34,044 nucleotides of DNA from Gammaproteobacteria bacterium (GCA_020445255.1 JAGRGY010000028.1:1-34044); one strand, 5' to 3'. Counted from the first letter of the stretch, positions 26,198 to 33,907 are shown. The notes: a model not told the origin generated them from the sequence alone. Made by a program: numbers and translations.

Positions 26198-26530
26198 TCA
26201 TCGCCGGGATTTGCCCGCCCTGCACGCCGCCTCGTAGGCCCGGACGGCCCATTCCCGTGCCTGCTCCGCGTCATCGAAAACAACGTCCGGCGCCCGGTAG
26301 TAACTCATTTGCAGCGTCTTGCCATTTCTCCAGTAGCGAAATGGCGCCAGTCCCCGATCGACGAACAACGAAGCCGATTGGTTGTCCGCCTTCAGATAGA
26401 GTTCGTCATCGGCCACGAGGCCAAACATCAGGCCATCGTGGTACACACCAAAGCCGCCGAACATTCGCCGCGTACTGAGCGTGCCGAACGATGCGAACAC
26501 CTCGTGCAGGTTCTCGACGAATTCTGTCAT
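26198..26530 (-). CDS. TfoX N-terminal domain protein
   Basis: This 110-residue protein spans a single TfoX/Sxy N-terminal domain (about 4-95). It has the RRMFGGFGVYHDGLMFGLV core and a DELYLKAD...F strand, with a C-terminal YYRAPDVVFDDAEQAREWA helix. Full TfoX proteins regulate natural competence together with CRP; short N-terminal-only versions are common and of unknown function. GGAGG precedes the ATG. It converges on amylosucrase with 37 bp between stops and is not part of that operon. Confidence 0.83.
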   Translation of the reverse strand: MTEFVENLHEVFASFGTLSTRRMFGGFGVYHDGLMFGLVADDELYLKADNQSASLFVDRGLAPFRYWRNGKTLQMSYYRAPDVVFDDAEQAREWAVRAYEAACRAGKSRR

Positions 26531-26985
26531 GCCGCTTGCCTCCGTTCGTTGCAGAACTGCGATTCGCGTGAGACTGCCAGCCCTTCAGTCACGCCGCGCG
26601 GGCATGCACGCATCAGCACCGCCCGCGATTGGCATTCCCGGCGGTCATTGTTGATTCCATCTGGTCCCACACTGCGCGCACGAGGTTCGGGTCGTTCCAC
26701 GATACCCGCAGACCGCGGCGGTCAGCGCGTCGCAGCGGGCTTCATGCGTCTGCACCCGATGGCACGTTCGGGCAGGCGCCCGCAACGCCATCACCACCGG
26801 GAAGCGATCCCCATGCAGCAAAGCCCGCAGTGGCGCAATCGTCACGTAGCGGCGCAGCGTCCCCCGTATCCGGAAAAGCCGGCGCCGGACGCCGCGTGCA
26901 TCGTGCATAGTTCTACGGTCGTTTGCCTGAAGGCGGACAATCCGACTCGAGCGCCGATCGGCACAGCGACATCACCCCCCTGCGC
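26531..26985. other. Intergenic region with no supported gene
   Basis: This stretch of 455 bases contains only overlapping open frames with GC-driven composition. One minus-strand frame (26645-26908) ends in CAQCGTRWNQQ, which looks faintly like a zinc ribbon. It has no family match I can name, so it is not called. Confidence 0.4.
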
Positions 26986-27666
26986 TCAGCGGTCTGACAC
27001 GTGCAACTTCTTCATACCCGACAGCAGCCTGGCCATGTCGTTGTTGAAATCCGGGTCCGAGCGGACCGGCACGCCGTTGCGGTAGGCCAAGTCACGAATC
27101 TCCTCGGGCAGGTCCGTCTCCGTCGGCATCGAAGCATTGCGCACCAGCAGCGGTATGACGGGGATATTGCGCGTCAAGGCCGACTTCACCTCGAGTCGCA
27201 CATGGTCCCGTGGATCGTCGATTCGTCGTACCCCACCGGCGCGCCCGGCCCAGTCGGGTCCAATCACAGCGAGGAACACGTCCGACTTCGCGACCATCGA
27301 GTCAATGTAGGTTCGGAAATCCACGCCCAGCGGGATGGAATCGACGTCTTTGAAAATCTTTTCCTTGGCAAACTGGACCGACAACCTGTCGAATATGCGA
27401 CCGGTAACGTCCGCACTGTCTGTGCGCCTGTACGACAGGAAGATCCTGGACGGCACCGGCGCCGTCCCACGATCCACCCGGGCAGCCGGTCTGGCATATT
27501 GCGTCCTCTCCGTGGGCGTCGCGGCGTGCGGTTTCGGTGGCTGCGAGTGAGACGACCGGTAACCCTGTACGAATCCGGCGAAGAACGAGTAGACACCCCG
27601 GAGCACCAGGAACAGGACGGCGAAACCGACGATCGCAACGAAAATGCCTTGATAGTCCGCGTCCAC
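26986..27666 (-). CDS. Membrane-anchored TIR-domain protein
   Basis: The 226-residue protein starts at GTG with AGGAG at good spacing. A single N-terminal transmembrane helix (about 8-33) is followed by a Pro/Arg-rich linker (about 40-72) and a TIR domain (about 74-205). The domain shows the opening RIFLSYRRTDS, the FKDVDSIPLG loop, SDVFLAVIGPDW, and RLEVKSALTRNIPVIPLLV. E159 aligns with the catalytic glutamate of SARM1 (KEIVTALSCGKNIVP region), so NADase activity is possible. The topology places TIR in the cytoplasm. No partner effector or sensor gene of a known Thoeris or CBASS type is adjacent. A small DUF3303-like gene lies 54 bp upstream on the same strand. Confidence 0.85.
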   Translation of the reverse strand: MDADYQGIFVAIVGFAVLFLVLRGVYSFFAGFVQGYRSSHSQPPKPHAATPTERTQYARPAARVDRGTAPVPSRIFLSYRRTDSADVTGRIFDRLSVQFAKEKIFKDVDSIPLGVDFRTYIDSMVAKSDVFLAVIGPDWAGRAGGVRRIDDPRDHVRLEVKSALTRNIPVIPLLVRNASMPTETDLPEEIRDLAYRNGVPVRSDPDFNNDMARLLSGMKKLHVSDR

Positions 27667-27720
27667 AGCTCTCCTGCTCCTATGCCACCAACACGCGCGC
27701 AGCGGGTCCGCCTGCTGACA

Positions 27721-27999
27721 CTAGGAGGGGCGCGCGCGTTCCGCGGCCGCGCCGGCACCGGCATCATCGATAACGGGATGCACCTCGATGTTCAGCAACC
27801 CGGCCCATTGAGCCACATGATGAGCAACGGTCACCGGGTCGGCCGCTGCACACAGCAACCAACCTCGGGTCGACCCAGGCACATGCCAACGGCCGAGCGA
27901 GGTGAGACCGTCCGGCATCGGCGCCCCACCCTCGAGAAACGCATCCAACGCGGCGTTGTAGTTCTCCGGCGGTATCGACCAACACAACATGTATCTCAT
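27721..27999 (-). CDS. Small DUF3303-like protein
   Basis: The 92-residue protein starts at ATG 27999 with GGAG seven bases upstream; the longer frame extending to 28317 has no support. The sequence is typical of the DUF3303 family, which adopts a dimeric alpha-beta barrel-like fold: MLCWSIPPENYNAALDAFLE, a GLTSLGRWHVPGS turn, and WAGLLNIEVHPVIDD at the end. No activity is established for it. It lies upstream of the TIR gene and may be co-transcribed. Confidence 0.75.
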   Translation of the reverse strand: MRYMLCWSIPPENYNAALDAFLEGGAPMPDGLTSLGRWHVPGSTRGWLLCAAADPVTVAHHVAQWAGLLNIEVHPVIDDAGAGAAAERARPS

Positions 28000-28622
28000 C
28001 GCTCGTCTCCAGACGTGTCTTTGCCGGCGGCACGAGGCGATCGTCAACTCCCGCCACCCGACGCGCGCAACGTTCCGGCGCTGTGGCGCGCACCCACCTT
28101 TCTCCTGACCGGCGCAGCACCCCTCGGCGCGATCAACTGACGTCGCATACGACCTTCTTCCGCGACCCCGCCAGTTGGTACGGTCGGAACCGGCCCGGCT
28201 TGCAGCAGCAACGGCGTGCGCCCCGCCAACAATCTCGCAACCAGCGGCGATGGAGTACGCTTTGCGGCCAGGCGTCTGGCCACCTGGTGCGCCGCTACTG
28301 TTCGTGCGCAAGCGCACCGACCACGGCTTCCGTTGTGGCTACGCGACCTGCCCGACCGAGAGCACGACCACGCGCTTCGCATCGCCATCGTTTATTGGAA
28401 AACTATAGTCCGACCAACCGGCGACAAAAACCCAAGCCCATACCCGCCCGGTGTGCGCGCAGATCACAGGTGACCGGGTTCGGAAAATTCCGAATTGGAA
28501 AAGTGTGCAGCCTTGTCGGTCCGCGCACCGGTCTGCGAACCGGCGTTCGACTCACCCCACACCGCTGCAGACAGGCGACCGCGCGGCCCGCACCGACGAC
28601 AACATGTGCAGCAGAGAAGCGG
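28000..28622. other. Gene-free stretch between DUF3303-like gene and methyltransferase
   Basis: No frame in these 623 bases has a ribosome-binding site together with plausible protein composition; open frames are Arg/Pro/Ser-rich shadows. No tRNA, attC or insertion-sequence end was recognised. It may be decayed sequence next to the accessory region. Confidence 0.4.
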
Positions 28623-29408
28623 TCATACGCGTCCGCGCGCGGCCCAGGCCCTTGCCTTCAGATCGATCGAACCATCCTGGCCGGTCGGCAGCGCTTGCCG
28701 CAGCGCACGTTCAAGTCTGTCGCGATCTTCGGCACCCATATTCGCGACATAGCTCGGCCCCGGACCCTGCCCCCCCAGAAACGGATCCCAATAATCACTG
28801 AAGTCAATAAAGGTTGTCGTGATGTCGACCGCTGCGGTTTCTACGTCCGCAAAGCCCAATGCCTCGAACACACTGCGCAGCGCATCCGCATTGGCGTCTG
28901 GGAACCGATTACTTTCGTGCAGTGCGGACGCACCTGGATCCAGCCTTACCACCGCATCCCAGAAATACCTCAGGAACTCCATTTCACCCGCGTAATCCCA
29001 GACATACACCGCCACCGTGCCGCCCCTCACCGTCACACGCCGCATCTCGTCCAGCGCTTTCCCCGGATCCGGGAGAAAATTCAGCACCAGGCCCGACACC
29101 GACACGTCGACGGCCGCGTCATCCAGGGGTAAGGACATCGCGCTGCCGACCCTGCACTGCGCCCTGGCACCAAGCCGCTGCTGCGCCGCGGCGACGAATC
29201 CTTCCGACTGGTCAATCGCAATGACCTCACTCGGATCGTTCCGGCCGATGACCGTATCGCTCAACGCACCGGATCCACAGCCCACATCCAGCCACCTCAA
29301 ACCCGACGGCGCCTCGAGCCACTCGAGGAATCCGCCGGCTGCAAGCCTGCTCCAGCGGCCCATGAAACCTTCGTAGCGGTCTCCCGCCTGCCATGAGTCT
29401 TTCACCAT
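28623..29408 (-). CDS. Class I SAM-dependent methyltransferase
   Basis: The 261-residue protein starts at ATG 29408, preceded by GAGGG and GGAGG; the frame runs further upstream without support. It shows the Rossmann-type motif I LDVGCGSGAL (about 40-49), the acidic residue after strand 2 in VIAIDQSEGFV, and motif II in the VSGLVLNFLPDPGKALDE region. This is a UbiE/small-molecule type methyltransferase; the substrate is not identifiable. There are no close operon partners: the neighbours are a gene-free stretch and an IS remnant. Confidence 0.82.
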   Translation of the reverse strand: MVKDSWQAGDRYEGFMGRWSRLAAGGFLEWLEAPSGLRWLDVGCGSGALSDTVIGRNDPSEVIAIDQSEGFVAAAQQRLGARAQCRVGSAMSLPLDDAAVDVSVSGLVLNFLPDPGKALDEMRRVTVRGGTVAVYVWDYAGEMEFLRYFWDAVVRLDPGASALHESNRFPDANADALRSVFEALGFADVETAAVDITTTFIDFSDYWDPFLGGQGPGPSYVANMGAEDRDRLERALRQALPTGQDGSIDLKARAWAARGRV

Positions 29409-29575
29409 TGCCCTCTTCGCCTCCGACGGATCATCGCTCGACCCTGGGTATTGCCGACCGAACATACCGCAGGTACTGGGACGCTGGGTAGCCAACGGCA
29501 AGCAACTGACTGGGTTGTTGGCCGCGACGCGCAACGGTATCGACCCGGCGCATCCTGCACGAGTAGATCAAGGCG

Positions 29576-29827
29576 ACTGGCATGGCGATCCCACACATCC
29601 AGCCCGGATAACCAGACCAGAACGCCTATGTGGAACGGCTTGACCGGACCTATCGCGACCAACCGCTGGATGAGCACCTGTTCGCAGGACTGGATTACGC
29701 CCGCGAGGCAACTTGCCGATGGACAATCGCGTTCGACCGGGAGCGTCCGCGCAATTCACTGGGCGACTGCACGCCGGCAGAAGCCCGACGACAGGCCGAA
29801 AACGCCGCTTCTCCACTGTCGTCTTGA
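29576..29827 (+). pseudogene. IS3-family transposase C-terminal remnant
   Basis: The plus-strand frame around an in-frame TAA at 29609-29611 reads MAIPHIQPG, stop, PDQNAYVERLDRTYRDQ. It continues to DEHLFAGLDYARE, then RPRNSLGDCTPAEA and a stop at 29827. This is the typical end of the IS3-group OrfB integrase core (IQPG-x-P-x-QNAYVER and NSLG-x-x-TP motifs). An upstream in-frame TAG at 29564 and the loss of all N-terminal catalytic-core sequence show a decayed copy. No clear terminal inverted repeat was found. It directly abuts the truncated distal end of the integron array. Confidence 0.75.
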
Positions 29828-29878
29828 CGGGGAAGCCCAGGCCGCCTTCAGGCCGCACCCATTCGGACCACAAGGTGC

Positions 29879-30064
29879 TTATTCATTTGTGCCCCGGTCG
29901 CGAGACGTGAACTCCGCTTTGCCAAGTTTGATCGCTCTATCGATCTCGGCCTTATTCAGCAAGAGGGTTTGTTGGGTGGTTAGATTGCGGCACTTCCAGC
30001 TATCGCCCTCTCCACTCAATACTTCGATGACCATTCCTGCGATTTCGATTGTTTTTCCGATCAT
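29879..30064 (-). CDS. Small cassette-encoded protein, unknown function
   Basis: The 61-residue acidic/basic soluble protein (MIGKTIEIAG..., WKCRNLTTQQTL, KAEIDRAIKLGKAEF) has a beta-then-helix pattern. No family is recognised. It starts 37 bases after the core site of the attC at 30101-30232, as expected for a cassette, but its 3' side lacks an attC and runs into the IS3 remnant. No good ribosome-binding site is seen. Probably the last, truncated cassette of the array. Confidence 0.55.
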   Translation of the reverse strand: MIGKTIEIAGMVIEVLSGEGDSWKCRNLTTQQTLLLNKAEIDRAIKLGKAEFTSRDRGTNE

Positions 30065-30100
30065 TGCATAGTGACGCGTGGCGCAACCGTTTTCTGAACA

Positions 30101-30232
30101 TAACGCCCCGGCAGGCAGCCTTCAGCACGAAGCGCTTGCTCGGGCAACAATGTCCCAGCCATGTGCGCGCACGCGCAGAGTGCTGAACGTACGCTTGAGC
30201 CGCAGGCGAACGATGTGACCGACTGGTTAGGC
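30101..30232 (-). repeat. attC site a
   Basis: On the minus strand GCCTAAC (30226-30232) begins the site right after the EamA stop codon. GGCGTTA (30101-30107) closes it. The inner sequence shares the GAGCCGCAGGCGAA and TGCTCGGGCAACA blocks with the other sites. The closing core deviates from GTTRRRY by one base. Confidence 0.8.
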
Positions 30233-30239
30233 GTACACC

Positions 30240-30674
30240 TCACTTCATTGCCACCAACAAAGCGCCGACAGCGATCAAACACACGCCCACCCAATTCCCG
30301 ACCGACAGTTTTTCACTCAAGAACACTGCGCCAAAGATCGCGACCAAAACAACACTCATTTTGTCGATTGGTGCAACCTGTGACGCATTTCCGATCTTCA
30401 GCGCGCGAAAGTAACACACCCAAGAGGCGCCGGTGGCAAGACCCGACAGGACAAGAAACATAAGACTCTTCGAGGATATTGTGCGTAAAGGCTGCCACTC
30501 ACCCGTTGCCACCAGGAATCCGCCCAGAGCAACGAGAATTACGACAGTTCGAATGAAAGTAGCGAAATCTGCATTCAGGCCATCGACGCCACTCTTCGCA
30601 AAGATTGCAGTGAGCGCAGCGAACACCGCGGAGAGCAGCGCCCAGAATTGCCACGAAGAAACCGCGTTCGCCAT
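30240..30674 (-). CDS. EamA-type membrane transporter, half size
   Basis: The 144-residue protein has about four to five hydrophobic helices (about 8-24, 36-55, 66-88, 95-115, 122-143), a single EamA/DMT repeat. Full DMT transporters have two repeats, so this should work as a dimer. The ATG lies a few bases after the GTTAGGC of attC b, and the stop lies just before attC a: the classical cassette layout. Substrate unknown; drug or metabolite efflux is possible. Confidence 0.83.
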   Translation of the reverse strand: MANAVSSWQFWALLSAVFAALTAIFAKSGVDGLNADFATFIRTVVILVALGGFLVATGEWQPLRTISSKSLMFLVLSGLATGASWVCYFRALKIGNASQVAPIDKMSVVLVAIFGAVFLSEKLSVGNWVGVCLIAVGALLVAMK

Positions 30675-30680
30675 ATGCCC

Positions 30681-30813
30681 GCCTAACGCCCCGGTACGCG
30701 GAGATCCGCGTGGAGCACTTGCTCGGGCAACACTGGCGAACCCATGCCCGAGCGAGCGCGGAGTGCTGAGTGTACGAATGAGCGAGGCGAATGGCCTGCC
30801 CGGCTTGTCAGCT
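30681..30813 (-). repeat. attC site b
   Basis: GCCTAAC (30681-30687) on the plus strand, i.e. GTTAGGC on minus, is the core site beside the EamA start. The other end is degenerate (GTCAGCTC, 30806-30813) and overlaps the LysE-family stop codon. The inner blocks match the other sites. Confidence 0.78.
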
Positions 30814-31404
30814 CAATGCGATCCATAACGCCGTAGCCACCAGAATCGTACCGAAGATCATTCCCTGCACTTTCGCAAACCACTCCTCCTCCACCACCGA
30901 TGACAGAACCCTGCCTCCGGCAACCCACAGAAGGTTGGCGGACAACGTGAGCGCCGCAAGTGCGCCTGTAAGGCCCAGCACTTGTGCCATGTCGCTCGAC
31001 CCCGGGTCCAAGAAAAGCGAGAACATGACGGTGGGAATCAAGAGGAACTTGCCATTCAAGATCTGCAGCACGACACCCTCTCTGAAGCTGAGTGGTACCG
31101 ACACCGCCCGATTCGCCACCTCCGCGCGGAAAAAGCGAAACGCAAAGTAGAGCAATACGAGGACTCCTCCCCAATTGAGGGCAACCGTAACGAACCTTGA
31201 CTGGTTCGCCGCGATACCGACACCGAGACCAATCAATGCAGTCTGGATCAGGCTGATCGAAATGGTGCCCAACAAGAACGGCAGAGATGCCTTGAATCCG
31301 AACGCAGCGCCCATAGCCGCGAACAACACATTCGCGGGACCCGGGCTGTACGACAGCGGCGCAAGGGCAAGAAACCATGTACGGATGTCGAACGCATCAT
31401 TCAT
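30808..31404 (-). CDS. LysE-family exporter
   Basis: The start is at ATG 31404, just after the core of attC c; the longer frame to 31530 runs into that attC. The 198-residue membrane protein has the LysE/RhtB signature SPGPANVLFAAMGAAFGFK (about 19-38) and six hydrophobic segments. It would export amino acids or related small molecules across the inner membrane. The stop overlaps attC b. Substrate not predictable. Confidence 0.87.
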   Translation of the reverse strand: MNDAFDIRTWFLALAPLSYSPGPANVLFAAMGAAFGFKASLPFLLGTISISLIQTALIGLGVGIAANQSRFVTVALNWGGVLVLLYFAFRFFRAEVANRAVSVPLSFREGVVLQILNGKFLLIPTVMFSLFLDPGSSDMAQVLGLTGALAALTLSANLLWVAGGRVLSSVVEEEWFAKVQGMIFGTILVATALWIALS

Positions 31405-31406
31405 AG

Positions 31407-31541
31407 TACCAACGTCCAGGTAAGCGACGCTCAGCTCGCAGCACTTGCTCTGGCAACAATGGCGAAGCCGTGCACGAGCACGTGCGGGGTGCCGAACGTC
31501 CGAGTGAGCCGCAGGCGAATGACTTGACAACCCCGCTAGAC
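31407..31541 (-). repeat. attC site c
   Basis: The right end GCTAGAC (31535-31541) lies 7 bases after the phosphatase-like stop codon. The left end TACCAAC (31407-31413) lies beside the LysE start. Both are imperfect matches to the consensus ends. The interior has the shared CCGAGTGAGCCGCAGGCGAA block. Confidence 0.75.
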
Positions 31542-31548
31542 AGCATTT

Positions 31549-32121
31549 TCACAGTTCCACCCGAATCTTTCCGAGCACTTCGGTGTCACCATCCTCGCCG
31601 ACCGCACCGACCAGAAGTTCGCCGATATCGATTAGCTCCATTGTCATTGCATCAATGTTCGGGCGGTGATTCACAAACACTATCGGCTGTTTGCCCCGGT
31701 GTTTGCGGAGAAGCGCAGTGGCAGTGGCTTGAAATACCTCTTGCGCCTCGGTGTCACCAGCTGGACTCTGCCGTAACCCCTGATCCGTTGCGAACCCGCC
31801 AAACGCTATTCGTGCAGTTTCTTTGCAGCGACACATCGGGGAGCTGATTACGATCGGCTCTATCCCATGCGCGGCAAATGCCACGCCGATCGCTTTCGCT
31901 TGCTCCCTGCCTGATGGGGTCAACGTGCTCTCCCCTGCGCATTCCCCTGTCGCATCCCACACGAGCATGTTGGCACCATCTTTGTTGCCGCTCGATTCAG
32001 CATTGCGCATGAAAACGACCATATGCGAGTCGTTCTGCAATTGCTTCCAAAGATCATCATCGGCAAGGGCTGTTAACGATACGGTCAACAACGCAATTAC
32101 CCATGTTGTACGTGTTTTCAT
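31549..32121 (-). CDS. Secreted histidine-phosphatase-like protein lacking the catalytic His
   Basis: The 190-residue protein has a signal peptide (about 1-20) and a histidine-phosphatase (phosphoglycerate-mutase-like) fold. The usual RHG/RHA catalytic motif reads FMRNAES, with Asn40 where the phosphate-accepting His is expected (codon AAT). The partner residues are present: R39, R98 in SSPMCRCKETA, and H152 in VNHRPNI. It is otherwise close to the WDATGECAGESTLTPSGREQA family pattern. Loss of the nucleophile predicts no classical phosphatase activity, so it may be a binding protein or a dead enzyme. The ATG follows the attC d core (GTTAGGA) directly. Confidence 0.85.
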   Translation of the reverse strand: MKTRTTWVIALLTVSLTALADDDLWKQLQNDSHMVVFMRNAESSGNKDGANMLVWDATGECAGESTLTPSGREQAKAIGVAFAAHGIEPIVISSPMCRCKETARIAFGGFATDQGLRQSPAGDTEAQEVFQATATALLRKHRGKQPIVFVNHRPNIDAMTMELIDIGELLVGAVGEDGDTEVLGKIRVEL

Positions 32122-32122
32122 T

Positions 32123-32257
32123 TCCTAACATCCAGGTAGGCGGCGCTCAGCATGGAGCACCGGCTCTGGCGACACTGGCGAAGCCGCGCACGAGCGAGTG
32201 CGGACTGCTGAACATCCGAGTGAGCCGCAGGCAAGCAGCTTGACCGGATTGCGAGGC
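32123..32257 (-). repeat. attC site d
   Basis: TCCTAAC (32123-32129) on plus, i.e. GTTAGGA on minus, adjoins the phosphatase-like start. The other end, near 32248-32257, is degenerate (ATTGCGAGGC). The inner blocks GAGTGAGCCGCAGGC and GCGAAGCCGCGCACGAGCGA match the other sites. Confidence 0.72.
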
Positions 32258-32267
32258 GCGACGACCT

Positions 32268-32702
32268 TCATCGGACCCGAAATGCCGAATGACAAGCGAC
32301 GCAGGCGGCCGTCACTTCGGCCAAAGCACCGTATGCGGGAAGGACCTCGCCTTCTTGCGCTTTCAGGGCGAAATTACTCGCCGCCCTATGCATGCTCGTA
32401 CCAACCTGCTGCATCTCTTTCGGCATCACTTGCGCCATGTGGCTTGCGCCGTGGCTCTCGAGCGAACTCACGCCCAAGCGTGACTCCGCAATTTCTGCCG
32501 CTTCGTCGAGTTCCCCCGCGGCCAGTTTTGCCAGAATCATGTTCAACGAGGCAAGATGATCACGCATATTCGCGAGCATGTGTTCCTGCATCATGGTTGG
32601 CATCTGTACTAGCTCTCGCTGATCGTCAGCCGCCTGCGCGGCGCTCAGTGAAAAGAGTGCAAGAATTGGCCCGATTAAGCGGAGTTTCGACTTCGTCGTC
32701 AT
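32268..32702 (-). CDS. Periplasmic c-type monohaem cytochrome (c'/c556-like)
   Basis: The start is at ATG 32702 beside the attC e core; longer upstream frames run through that attC and are discarded. The 144-residue protein has a signal peptide (about 1-24, AQA-AD). A helical bundle is predicted, with one haem-binding motif CVACH (134-138) near the C-terminus, as in cytochrome c' and c556. Met-rich segments near 33-46 could supply an axial ligand. Cassette-borne haem proteins are uncommon. Likely electron-transfer or gas-binding; partner unknown. Confidence 0.85.
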   Translation of the reverse strand: MTTKSKLRLIGPILALFSLSAAQAADDQRELVQMPTMMQEHMLANMRDHLASLNMILAKLAAGELDEAAEIAESRLGVSSLESHGASHMAQVMPKEMQQVGTSMHRAASNFALKAQEGEVLPAYGALAEVTAACVACHSAFRVR

Positions 32703-32713
32703 AATCCTTTTAC

Positions 32714-32852
32714 GCCCAACGCCCAGGCAAGTGCCGCTCAGTACCGAGCGCTTGCTCGGGCAACAATGCCGAAGCCATGCCCGAGCAATCGCGAAGTGCT
32801 GGGCGTCCGAATGAGGGGCGCAGCGACGATTGCCTTGACCGCATTGTTGGGC
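32714..32852 (-). repeat. attC site e
   Basis: Both ends are consensus-like: GCCCAAC (32714-32720) and GTTGGGC (32846-32852). The site is 139 bp and has the inner blocks GCTTGCTCGGGCAACA and GGCGTCCGAATGAGGGGCGCAGCGA. Confidence 0.85.
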
Positions 32853-33134
32853 GCGGTACGAAGTGCTTCGACACCGTGCGACATTCCGCCCTCCTTTGCC
32901 TTGCATGAGGACCACGCAATGCCTTGCGCCTCGCCGACTTCGACGCAAATGCCAGAGGAAAGGCTGTTGCAATACCTTGGACGGTTCGCACGGCGGATGC
33001 CATGGCTTTCGTAGCTGACATTTCCTGCACCATGCGTTTGCGCTCCACCAGCCTTTGCCTTTCTCGATCTTGGCTTCGCGAACCTCGGAGGCCGCCTTAC
33101 TTCGATTCGAAACCTGGCGCCGCCTGCCTCGACC
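32853..33134. other. Downstream part of a cassette with no supported gene
   Basis: These 282 bases lie between attC e and the stop of the small membrane protein gene. Several overlapping frames are open but none has a plausible ribosome-binding site or recognisable protein. It may be a decayed second gene of the same cassette or a fusion of two cassettes with lost attC. Confidence 0.4.
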
Positions 33135-33338
33135 TCAAAAGCGGACGAAATAAGGCACACCCATCAACGCGGCACCAATCGCAACAAGCACGTACGTATT
33201 CTCAACAAAGTAAGGATAAATCATAAGTGCTACGCCACATACAAGAGGCACAGCCATCCGCTGCCTCCTCCCGTAAACGAAGAACCCGAGGCCAATGGCA
33301 CTGAACAAAACGCCCCACAACAATACGGCGGTATTCAC
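33135..33338 (-). CDS. Small membrane protein, unknown function
   Basis: The 67-residue protein has three hydrophobic stretches (about 4-22, 30-45, 48-64), a GTG start and a strong GGGAGAAGG site seven bases upstream. Similar small membrane proteins with VYGRRQ...VPLVCGVALM...YPYF...IGAALMGVPYF are seen in other bacteria, to my recollection. It is a cassette gene, preceded by attC f. Function unknown. Confidence 0.78.
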   Translation of the reverse strand: MNTAVLLWGVLFSAIGLGFFVYGRRQRMAVPLVCGVALMIYPYFVENTYVLVAIGAALMGVPYFVRF

Positions 33339-33351
33339 GCTGCCTTCTCCC

Positions 33352-33483
33352 GCCTAGGGCCGAAGTTAAACGGCGCTTTGCGCAGATCGTCTGCTGCGCA
33401 ACGAGGCCGAAGGCATCCGCAGCAGGCGCAGAGGGCAACGCGTCCGAGTGAGCACAGCGAACGGCTTTGTCGACTTGTTAGGC
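33352..33483 (-). repeat. attC site f, one core mutated
   Basis: The right end GTTAGGC (33477-33483) is perfect and contributes the TAA stop of the next gene. The left end, next to the small membrane protein start, reads CCTAGGC on minus in place of GTTAGGC (33352-33358), so the cleavage triplet GTT is lost. The inner blocks GTCCGAGTGAGCACAGCGAACG and GCATCCGCAGCAGGCGCAGAG are divergent relatives of the others. Confidence 0.75.
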
Positions 33484-33888
33484 ACCCGGCACCTCCACAT
33501 CCAGTTTCTTCATACATTGCAACAGCTTTTCCAGGTATTCTGGATTCGAGTCGCCTTCTTCCGGCGGCACCAGCAGGTTGCAGCAGAGCACGGCAATGTT
33601 TTCTTTGTTCTCCGTTTCCGCTGCGAGCGATTCCACTACGTAAGCCTCCAAGCCCCCACCCGAGTAAAGCGTCTTCACCTCGGCGTGGGTGAGCGCATAA
33701 ACGATGCCGTGCGCTTCCGATTTTCCCGCTCTCAACAGGGTGGCCATTGTCCCAACCTTGAGCCGATAGCCCCTAACGACCGCTTTGCGCGGATTTCTCG
33801 GCTCTACCCCTTTCGCCCTCAATATCTCAGGATCCATGTAAAGCCCGTAAAAGAAGACATCGTTCAAACGGGTTTCGGAATTATCCAT
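33478..33888 (-). CDS. Gamma-glutamylcyclotransferase-like protein
   Basis: The 136-residue protein has the FFYGLYMDPEIL start motif (about 12-23) typical of the GGCT/AIG2-like fold. It continues with the RGYRLKVGTMATLLRAG and HGIVYALTHAEVKTLY strands. The ATG lies after a GGGAG site. Its TAA stop is formed by the GCCTAAC end of attC f. Reaction (gamma-glutamyl cyclotransfer) is a family inference only; the acid residue could not be placed with certainty. Confidence 0.8.
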   Translation of the reverse strand: MDNSETRLNDVFFYGLYMDPEILRAKGVEPRNPRKAVVRGYRLKVGTMATLLRAGKSEAHGIVYALTHAEVKTLYSGGGLEAYVVESLAAETENKENIAVLCCNLLVPPEEGDSNPEYLEKLLQCMKKLDVEVPGA

Positions 33889-33907
33889 CGCTCCCTGACC
33901 GTTGCGT

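Noticed and set aside
26645..26908. Minus-strand frame with a C-terminal CxxC-like stretch
   Set aside because: Only a faint zinc-ribbon resemblance, no ribosome-binding site, and high GC makes random open frames common here.
28044..28622. Possible degraded gene between DUF3303-like and methyltransferase genes
   Set aside because: No motif could be recovered in any frame on either strand.
32738..33160. Minus-strand frame of 140 residues across attC e
   Set aside because: Its C-terminal 35 residues are translated attC sequence, the N-terminal part overlaps the small membrane protein gene, and no domain is seen.
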